Origin: Planctomycetota bacterium
GTDB lineage: Bacteria > Planctomycetota > Phycisphaerae > Phycisphaerales > UBA1924
Assembly: GCA_033763975.1 (NCBI GenBank)
Contig: JANRJM010000012.1
Span: 1 to 64,000, forward strand
Reading direction: 5' to 3'
DNA length: 64,000 nucleotides
In this document: positions 57,855-64,000 of the stretch, in pieces
How positions within the stretch are numbered: position 1 is the first letter of the stretch
Layout of the letters: every line of letters starts with the position of its first letter
Program-made: the position numbers and the translations under genes
Notes under the pieces: generated by a model
Database searches by the model: none
Told to the model about the DNA's origin: nothing
What the model saw: the letters and a program-made list of their open reading frames with translations, nothing else

Positions 57855-59222
57855 ATGGCAACCAGCCGACGCATCATCATCGTGGCGAACCGGCTGCCCC
57901 TCGCGCACTCGCGCTCCGGCGGGTGGGAGGTGAGCCCGGGCGGGCTCGTCACCGCACTGCTGCCCATCGTGCGCGCCCGCAAGGGCGCTTGGGTCGGCTG
58001 GACCGGCTCGGCGGACCGCTCGCTGCGGGCCTTCACGCACGACGGCGTGCCGATCCGCCCGGTGACCCTGACCGACGCCGAGATCCGCGATTACTACCAC
58101 GGGTTCTCGAACCGCACACTCTGGCCCCTCTACCACGACGCCATCCGCACGCCCGAGTTCCAGCGACACTGGTGGCGCTCGTACCTCGAGGTGAACCGGC
58201 GCTTCGCACGGGCGGCGGCGGCGGCGGCGCGTCCGAACGACCTCGTCTGGGTGCAGGACTTTCACCTCCAGCTCGTCCCCGCGATGCTGCGCGAACTGCG
58301 CCCGGACCTGCGCATCGGGTTCTTCCTCCACATCCCCTTCCCGCCGGAAGAGCTCTTCGCGTGGCTGCCCTGGCGCGCCGAGATCCTGCGCGGCCTCTGC
58401 GGCGCGGACCTCGTGGGCTTCCAGACGTTCAGCGACGTGCAGAACTTCTCGCGCCTGGCACGCCGGTTCCTCGACCTCGAAGGCACGGACACCGAGCTGC
58501 ACATCGATCGGCGCAGGGTCCGCGTGAATGCCTTCCCCATCTCGATCGACTTCGGCGAGTTCGAGTCGATCGCCGAGCAGCCCGCCACGCTCGCGCGCGT
58601 GAAGCAGATCCGCAAGGACGTGGGCAGCCGCAAGATCATCCTGTGCGTCGACCGCCTCGACTACACCAAGGGCATCGACCTGCGCCTCAAGGTCTTCGAG
58701 CAGCTGCTCCACGACAAGCAGCTCTCGGCCGAGCGGGCGGTGCTGGTGCAGGTCGCGGTGCCCTCGCGCGAGTCCGTGCAGGAGTACGCGGAGCTGCGCA
58801 CCAGCGTGGAGCAGACCGTGGGACGCATCAACGGGGAGTTCAGCCAGCCCGGGCGCGTGGCGGTGCACTACTTCCGGCGGAACCTCTCGCGCGAGGAACT
58901 CGTCGCCTACTACCGCGCGACCGACGTCATGATGGTGACCCCGCTGCGCGACGGGATGAACCTGGTGGCGAAGGAGTTCTGCGCGGCACGCCCGGACCTC
59001 GGCGGCGTGCTCGTGCTCAGCGAGTTCGCCGGCGCCGCCCGCCAGCTCCGGCGGGCGCTGCTCGTGAACCCCCGCGACCTCGACGGGACGGGCGCGACGC
59101 TGCTCGAAGCGCTTTCCATGCGCAGCCAGGACGCCCGGCAGCGGATGGCCATTCTGCGAATGATGGTCCGTCGTCACGACGTGCACTTCTGGGCGAAGCA
59201 GTACATGGAGGCGCTGGGGTGA
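57855..59222 (+). CDS. otsA: Trehalose-6-phosphate synthase (OtsA, GT20)
   Basis: This enzyme transfers glucose from a nucleotide sugar to glucose 6-phosphate. The 455 residues hold the GT20 signatures: IVANRLPLAHS, WVGWTGS, WVQDFHLQLVPAMLR, FFLHIPFPPEELF, CVDRLDYTKGIDLRL and TPLRDGMNLVAKEF. The ATG at 57855 (MATSRRIIIVANRLP) is preferred over an upstream GTG at 57840. The TGA overlaps the GTG of the next gene by 4 bp, so OtsA and OtsB-GH15 are translationally coupled. Confidence 0.95.
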   Translation: MATSRRIIIVANRLPLAHSRSGGWEVSPGGLVTALLPIVRARKGAWVGWTGSADRSLRAFTHDGVPIRPVTLTDAEIRDYYHGFSNRTLWPLYHDAIRTPEFQRHWWRSYLEVNRRFARAAAAAARPNDLVWVQDFHLQLVPAMLRELRPDLRIGFFLHIPFPPEELFAWLPWRAEILRGLCGADLVGFQTFSDVQNFSRLARRFLDLEGTDTELHIDRRRVRVNAFPISIDFGEFESIAEQPATLARVKQIRKDVGSRKIILCVDRLDYTKGIDLRLKVFEQLLHDKQLSAERAVLVQVAVPSRESVQEYAELRTSVEQTVGRINGEFSQPGRVAVHYFRRNLSREELVAYYRATDVMMVTPLRDGMNLVAKEFCAARPDLGGVLVLSEFAGAARQLRRALLVNPRDLDGTGATLLEALSMRSQDARQRMAILRMMVRRHDVHFWAKQYMEALG

Positions 59223-61750
59223 GCGGAGTGCCAGAGGAGATCGTCGGCGGGCTGGCGCGCACGCCCATCCTGCTCGTCGCGTGCGATTTCGACGGCACGC
59301 TCGCCGACATCGTCGATCGACCCGCCGACGCACGCGCCCGCGCGGAGGCGCTCGACGCCCTGCGCCGCCTGGCGGCCCTGCCCCGCACCGAGGTCGCCGT
59401 CATCTCCGGACGCGCCCTCGCGGACCTGCGCCCGCGCCTCACGGACATCGGCGATGTCCACGTCGTGGGCGGGCACGGGGCCGAGTGGACCGACGGCCCG
59501 CCGGTCGACGGCGCCCGTGCCGCGCACATCTTCGACGCGCTCCGCCCGCTGGAGCGGCGTTTCCCCGGCACGCTCGTGGAGTACAAGCCGGCCGGGCCGG
59601 CGGTGCACTATCGGCACGTCGAACCCGCGCGCCACGCCGAGTTCTTGGACGCGGCGCGGGCGATGAGCGTCGAGCTCGGCGCGTCACGCCTGCGCGAGGG
59701 GCTGCTCGTCGTCGAGTTCTCCGCCGTCTCGACCGACAAGGGCGGCGCGCTGACGCACCTGCGCCGGCGCAGCGGCGCGAGCGGGGTGATCTTCATCGGC
59801 GACGACCGCACCGACGAGGACGCCTTCGCGACCCTCTCCCCGCCGCACGTGGGCGTGAAGGTCGGCGAGGGCCCCAGCATCGCGCCGCTGCGCGTCGCGG
59901 GCGTGCAGGAGGTCGCGGTGCTTCTGAACGGGCTGGCGCGCGCCCGGGCGCGCGAGGCGGCGCTGACGGGCAGTGTGCCGATCGACGCGCACGCGATGCT
60001 CTCCGACCAGCGCTCGCTGGCGCTGATCGAGCCGGGGGGCGGGGTGGCGTGGCTGGGGGCGCCGCGCGCCGATTCGCCCCCGATCTTCAGTTCGATCGTC
60101 GCGGGCGCGCGCGGGGGGGCGTTCACGGTCCGCCCGGCGGGCGAGGGGGCGTCCGGGGCTCCGGGCGCCGATGCGCAGACGTACGACGGCGAGTCGTTCA
60201 TCGCCCGCACCCGGCTGGGCGCGATCACGATCGTGGACTACTTCGACTGCACCGGCGGGCGGGCGTTCCAGCGGGCCGGACGGACCGATTTCTTCCGGCA
60301 CGTCGAGGGCGCGGGGAAGATCCGCCTGACGTTCGCGCCGCGCCTGGACTTCGGGCGCACGCCCACGCGCCTGCGTGCGACCGACAACGGTCTGATCGTG
60401 GAGGGCGGCGCCGACCCGCTGTCCCTCCGCGCCCCGGGCATCGCCTGGTCCATCGAGCCCGACGGGCAGCACCACACCGCCCACGCCGAGATCGATCTCC
60501 CCTCCGACGGGCTCACGCTCGAGCTGCGCATCGGTTCGACCGCGACCATCCCCAGCACCGGGGGCGAACTCGCGCGGCGTCAGACCACGCGCCAGTTCTG
60601 GACGGGCTGGGCCAACACGCTCAAGTACAGCGGCCCGCACGAGGCGCTCGTCCGGCGCAGCGCCCTGGTCATGAAGGCGCTCTGCCACGGGCCGACGGGC
60701 GCGATCCTCGCCGCCGGAACGACGAGCCTGCCCGAGCAACTGGGGGGCCTGCGCAACTGGGACTACCGCTACTGCTGGGTGCGCGACGGCGCGATGGCGG
60801 CGGGAGCGCTGGTGCGGCTTGGTTCCACCGGGCACGCGATGAAGTTCCTGGACTGGCTGCTGGGCGTCGTGGATCAGCTCGAGCACCCCGAGCGCCTGCG
60901 CCCGATCTACACGGTCGGGGGGAACGAACTGGGCGCGGAGGGTGAACTGCCCGAGCTGCCCGGGTACGCGGAGAGCCGCCCGGTGCGGGTGGGCAACGGC
61001 GCGGGGCACCAGGTGCAGCTCGACGTGTTCGGGCCGGTGGCCGACCTCATCGCGCAGGTCGCCGAGGCGGGCGCGCCGGTGACGCCCGACCACGGGCGCC
61101 TGCTCGACGCGATGGTGGAGTCCGTCGCGCGCCGGTGGAACGAGCCCGACAACGGCATCTGGGAGGTTCGCGGCCCGCTGCGCCACCACGTGCACTCGCG
61201 CACGGTGTGCTGGCACGCGATCAACCGGGCGATCGCCGCCCGTCGCGCGCTGGGCGAGCCCGCCCGCCCGCGCGAGGCCGAACTGCGCGACCAGATCCGC
61301 GAGGACGTGCTCGCGCACGGGTACAACGCCCGCGTCGGGGCGTTCACGGCGGCGTACGGCTCGGACGATCTCGACGCCGCGTGCCTGCTCACCGGGCTCA
61401 CCGGGCTCATCGCGCCCGACGACGAGCGGTTCGTCTCGACCGTGCGCGTGGTGGAGCGCGGGCTGCGCCGCAACGACGGCGTCATGCGCTACGTCTACGA
61501 CGACGGGCTGCCCGGGAACGAGGGCGTGTTCCACCTGTGCACGGGCTGGCTCATCGAGGCGCTGCACGCCATCGGCGAGCGCGAGCGCGCCCGGTCGCTG
61601 CTCGACGCGTACGCGGCGCAGGCCGGCCCGCTGGGGCTGTACAGCGAAGAGCGCGACGTGCGGTTCGGCGTCGCGCTGGGGAACTACCCGCAGGCGTACT
61701 CGCACCTGGCGCTCATCAACGCCGCGTGCCGCCTGTCGCGCGACGCGTAG
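59219..61750 (+). CDS. Trehalose-6-phosphate phosphatase fused to a GH15 glucoamylase/trehalase domain
   Basis: One 843-residue frame joins two enzymes. Residues about 15-245 are an OtsB-type HAD phosphatase: nucleophile D23 and D25 in ACDFDGTLAD, VISGRALADL, STDKGGAL with the Lys, and FIGDDRTDEDAFA. Residues about 255-843 are a GH15 (alpha/alpha)6 glycosidase: an N-terminal beta-sandwich, then LPEQLGGLRNWDYRYCWVRDGAM, GIWEVRGPLRHHVHS and ALGNYPQAYSHLALINAA. GH15 includes glucoamylases and trehalases. Coupling to otsA (GTGA overlap) suggests synthesis, dephosphorylation and possibly hydrolysis of trehalose from one transcript. The true GH15 substrate is not certain. Confidence 0.9.
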   Translation: MSGVPEEIVGGLARTPILLVACDFDGTLADIVDRPADARARAEALDALRRLAALPRTEVAVISGRALADLRPRLTDIGDVHVVGGHGAEWTDGPPVDGARAAHIFDALRPLERRFPGTLVEYKPAGPAVHYRHVEPARHAEFLDAARAMSVELGASRLREGLLVVEFSAVSTDKGGALTHLRRRSGASGVIFIGDDRTDEDAFATLSPPHVGVKVGEGPSIAPLRVAGVQEVAVLLNGLARARAREAALTGSVPIDAHAMLSDQRSLALIEPGGGVAWLGAPRADSPPIFSSIVAGARGGAFTVRPAGEGASGAPGADAQTYDGESFIARTRLGAITIVDYFDCTGGRAFQRAGRTDFFRHVEGAGKIRLTFAPRLDFGRTPTRLRATDNGLIVEGGADPLSLRAPGIAWSIEPDGQHHTAHAEIDLPSDGLTLELRIGSTATIPSTGGELARRQTTRQFWTGWANTLKYSGPHEALVRRSALVMKALCHGPTGAILAAGTTSLPEQLGGLRNWDYRYCWVRDGAMAAGALVRLGSTGHAMKFLDWLLGVVDQLEHPERLRPIYTVGGNELGAEGELPELPGYAESRPVRVGNGAGHQVQLDVFGPVADLIAQVAEAGAPVTPDHGRLLDAMVESVARRWNEPDNGIWEVRGPLRHHVHSRTVCWHAINRAIAARRALGEPARPREAELRDQIREDVLAHGYNARVGAFTAAYGSDDLDAACLLTGLTGLIAPDDERFVSTVRVVERGLRRNDGVMRYVYDDGLPGNEGVFHLCTGWLIEALHAIGERERARSLLDAYAAQAGPLGLYSEERDVRFGVALGNYPQAYSHLALINAACRLSRDA

Positions 61751-61774
61751 CCGCCCGTCCTGCGCCGAGATCGG

Positions 61775-62440
61775 TCACTGCTTGGGCGCGCTGTCGGATG
61801 CCGTCTCCTGCGGGGCGGTCGGCTCGGCGGGGGCCGGTGCGTCCTTCGGCGCGGCACGGGGTCCGGTCTTCGACTCGGCGAGCGGCAACGCCGCCCGCGC
61901 CCGGTCGGTCGCTTCGCCCACGGGCGCACGCGCCTGCATATCGGCCCAGAACTCGCGCAGGGGCGTCCACGAGGGCTGCACGCGCCCGTTCACGACCGCC
62001 GTCGCGCGCATGGCGGAGGTGGAGGCGTCGAGCGGGGCGGTCTGGACGTTGATCTGGGAGATCTTCGCACCCTGGTGGGTAAAGAGGCTGGTGCCCAGGC
62101 CGACGAACAGGCCGCCGATCGCCCCCGCGCCCGCGGCCGCCGCGGTCCCGCCCGCGGCCGCCCCGGCGGCGGTCGACGCCGCCCGCGAGCCGCTGGTGTC
62201 CTCGCGGAGCGTGGCGCTGAGCAGCGAGGGCGAGACGGCCTGCAACTGGTAGCCCCGCGTGGCGAGCACCCCCGCCGCGGCTTCCATGGCTTCTTCGCTG
62301 GGGAGGCCGACCTCGCGCAGTTCGGCCGCGTCGCGGGCAACGCGGGACGGCCCGCACCCCCACCCGCCCGCGAGCACGAGCGCCCCCGCCGCGATCCCAC
62401 CGATCCTGACCCGCCTGCTCATCCTTCGCGTGTCCAGCAT
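61775..62440 (-). CDS. Glycine-zipper-like lipoprotein
   Basis: The 221-residue product has a lipoprotein signal (IGGIAAGALVLAGGWGC, lipidated Cys near residue 29). A mature part about 80 residues in has an Ala/Gly-rich membrane-active stretch (AAAGGTAAAAGAGAIGGLFVG) like glycine-zipper outer-membrane proteins. The C terminus is an Ala/Pro/Glu-rich tail. The family is otherwise unknown. It converges with the otsB-GH15 gene. Start choice lies between ATG 62440 and ATG 62422; neither has a good ribosome site. Confidence 0.72.
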   Translation of the reverse strand: MLDTRRMSRRVRIGGIAAGALVLAGGWGCGPSRVARDAAELREVGLPSEEAMEAAAGVLATRGYQLQAVSPSLLSATLREDTSGSRAASTAAGAAAGGTAAAAGAGAIGGLFVGLGTSLFTHQGAKISQINVQTAPLDASTSAMRATAVVNGRVQPSWTPLREFWADMQARAPVGEATDRARAALPLAESKTGPRAAPKDAPAPAEPTAPQETASDSAPKQ

Positions 62441-62630
62441 GGCGTGAGCGTACCGCGTGGAGAGGCGGGGCGCGCAGGCTCGGGCTGGCGCGGGCGCGAG
62501 TTGCGCGCGAAATCGGGGCCAACCGGGAAACGCCAGCGCGGGCGGTCTACCGTCTCCGAGTTTGCGCTCACCGCGCTGCGCGGGGCGACCGGCTTGCACG
62601 CCCGCGCGACACCAGGAGTCAGCACCCCCG

Positions 62631-64000
62631 ATGCCCAAACGCACCGACCTCTCGACCATCCTCGTCCTCGGCTCTGGACCCATCGTGATCGGGCAGGGGT
62701 GCGAGTTCGACTACTCGGGCACGCAGGCGTGCAAGGCCCTCAAGGCCGAGGGCTACCGGATCGTGCTGGTGAACAGCAACCCGGCGACGATCATGACCGA
62801 TCCGCAGTTCAGCGATCGGACGTACATCGAGCCCATCACCCCGGAGGCGGTCCGCAAGATCATCGAGAAGGAGCACGCCCGCGGGACGCGGATCGACGCG
62901 ATCCTGCCGACGCTGGGCGGACAGACGGCCCTCAACTGCGCCTGTGCGTTGTGGGACGACGGCACGCTGCGCGAGTTCGGGATCGAGATGATCGGGGCGA
63001 ACCGCGAGGTGATCCACCGGGCCGAGGACCGCCAGACGTTCAAGGAGATCGTGACCGGGCTGGGGCTGGCGATGCCCCGGGCCCGCACCGTGCAGACGCT
63101 GGAAGAGGCCGAGGCGTTCCTGCTGGAGATCGGGCTGCCGGCGATCATCCGCCCGGCGTTCACGCTGGGGGGCACGGGCGGGGGCATCGCGTACAACCGC
63201 GAGGAGTTCCGCGACATCGTGCAGCGGGGCCTGGCCGCCAGCATGATCCGCCAGGTGCAGATCGACCAGAGCGTAATCGGCTGGAAGGAGTTCGAGCTCG
63301 AGGTGGTGCGCGACCGCACCGACAACTGCATCATCGTCTGCGGCATCGAGAACATCGACCCGATGGGCGTGCACACGGGCGACTCGATCACCGTCGCGCC
63401 GATCCTGACGCTGACGGACAAGGAATACCAGGCGATGCGCGACGCCGCGTTCGCGATCATGCGGGCGGTGGGCGTGGAGACCGGCGGGAGCAACGTGCAG
63501 TTCGCCGTGAACCCGGACCCCGCGCCCGGGCCCGACGGGACGCGCCCCTTCGAGATGGTCGTCGTCGAGATGAACCCGCGCGTCTCGCGCAGCAGCGCGC
63601 TCGCGAGCAAGGCGACGGGGTTCCCCATCGCGAAGATCGCCGCGAAGCTCGCGATCGGCTACACGCTCGACGAGCTGAAGAACGACATCACGGGCACGAC
63701 GAGCGCGTGCTTCGAGCCGGCGATCGACTACGTCGTCACGAAGATCCCGCGCTGGACGTTCGAGAAGTTCCCCGAGGCCGACGAGACGCTCACCACGCAG
63801 ATGAAGTCCGTCGGCGAGGTGATGGCCATCGGGCGCACCTTCAAGGAGAGCTTCCAGAAGGCGATCCGCTCGCTCGATGTCAAACGCTACGGGCTCGGGC
63901 TCGACCGCAACGACAAGTGGCTCGCGGCGATGCGCGCGGTCGAGCACGACCAGCTCGTGCTCGACGTGATGGGCCCGGGCGCCGCCCCCGCACGCCGGGG
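62631..64000 (+). CDS. carB: Carbamoyl-phosphate synthase large subunit (5' part, cut by window)
   Basis: This subunit joins ammonia from glutamine, bicarbonate and two ATP to make carbamoyl phosphate for pyrimidines and arginine. About 456 codons are in the window. They show the start [57 protein letters not shown], the ATP-grasp loop [48 protein letters not shown] and [26 protein letters not shown] lies about 13 nt before the ATG. The frame is open to the window end, so the truncation is an artefact of the edge. Confidence 0.97.
   Translation, partial: MPKRTDLSTILVLGSGPIVIGQGCEFDYSGTQACKALKAEGYRIVLVNSNPATIMTDPQFSDRTYIEPITPEAVRKIIEKEHARGTRIDAILPTLGGQTALNCACALWDDGTLREFGIEMIGANREVIHRAEDRQTFKEIVTGLGLAMPRARTVQTLEEAEAFLLEIGLPAIIRPAFTLGGTGGGIAYNREEFRDIVQRGLAASMIRQVQIDQSVIGWKEFELEVVRDRTDNCIIVCGIENIDPMGVHTGDSITVAPILTLTDKEYQAMRDAAFAIMRAVGVETGGSNVQFAVNPDPAPGPDGTRPFEMVVVEMNPRVSRSSALASKATGFPIAKIAAKLAIGYTLDELKNDITGTTSACFEPAIDYVVTKIPRWTFEKFPEADETLTTQMKSVGEVMAIGRTFKESFQKAIRSLDVKRYGLGLDRNDKWLAAMRAVEHDQLVLDVMGPGAAPARR

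Noticed and set aside
62631-64000. Truncated carB as a pseudogene
   Set aside because: The frame is intact to the window end; the cut is the edge of the sequence given.

Overview
This 64 kb window is very GC-rich (about 70%) and reads as a chromosomal segment from a planctomycete, most likely class Phycisphaerae. The signs are lineage habits rather than one marker: secreted proteins ending in paired dockerin-like Ca-binding motifs and a terminal Cys-Pro, a PEP-CTERM-like secreted protein, tandem DUF1559-like pseudopilins with an FTLIELLVVIAI start, a Tat-exported Gfo/Idh/MocA oxidoreductase, and many secreted modular proteins. There is no prophage, transposase, integrase or CRISPR array. It is mostly core genome with small accessory inserts.

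Layout. 1-4.1 kb: tail of a dockerin-like protein, a strong terminator, then an Nfu-N-like gene coupled to mutY (minus strand), and the c-di-AMP pair cdaA-cdaR (plus strand). 4.3-5.9 kb: an atpA gene standing alone. 6.2-11.4 kb: two large secreted proteins with dockerin-like tails, each followed by a terminator. 11.6-16.2 kb: Tat oxidoreductase, pilT and a secreted purple-acid-phosphatase-like enzyme. 16.2-23.0 kb (minus): OpgC-like acyltransferase, MFS exporter, S41 peptidase, a decayed gene remnant, a GNAT protein and a secreted fibre-like protein. 23.1-26.5 kb: TPP riboswitch, thiC and two translationally coupled ORFs. 26.9-29.2 kb: PEP-CTERM-like protein, a candidate structured RNA with its own promoter and terminator, and a lipoprotein. 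29.2-35.0 kb (minus): tight run pckA, DUF4375-like gene, two pseudopilins, tpiA. 35.1 kb: tRNA-His, divergent from pckA across a 15-bp direct repeat. 35.2-42.8 kb (minus): rarA, 5-formyl-THF cyclo-ligase, LysM-L,D-transpeptidase, gyrB and a PilZ-receiver protein. 42.9-49.9 kb: PlsC acyltransferase (plus), then glycogen debranching enzyme, ruvX, a LolA-like protein and a TPR-gluzincin protease (minus). 50.0-52.8 kb: guaB, an octamer tandem repeat, and an M28 peptidase. 52.8-56.5 kb (minus): a Cys-rich secreted protein behind a G10 tract, a secreted helical protein, ychF, and separately a small Lys-rich protein. 56.6-61.8 kb: DUF1275-STAS protein, otsA, and an otsB-GH15 fusion, a locus that could both make and break trehalose. 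61.8-64.0 kb: a lipoprotein and the start of carB, cut by the window edge.

Functional themes are nucleotide and central metabolism (guaB, carB, tpiA, pckA, folate ligase, thiC), DNA maintenance (mutY, rarA, ruvX, gyrB), nucleotide second messengers (c-di-AMP synthesis; PilZ-type c-di-GMP reception), alpha-glucan/trehalose turnover, and a large secretome. The most unusual items are the candidate ncRNA near 28 kb, the G10-tract promoter region of the Cys-rich protein, the 15-bp direct repeat between pckA and tRNA-His, the extended ThiC with its coupled ORFs, and the OtsB-GH15 fusion. All calls come from reading the sequence; no database search was run.
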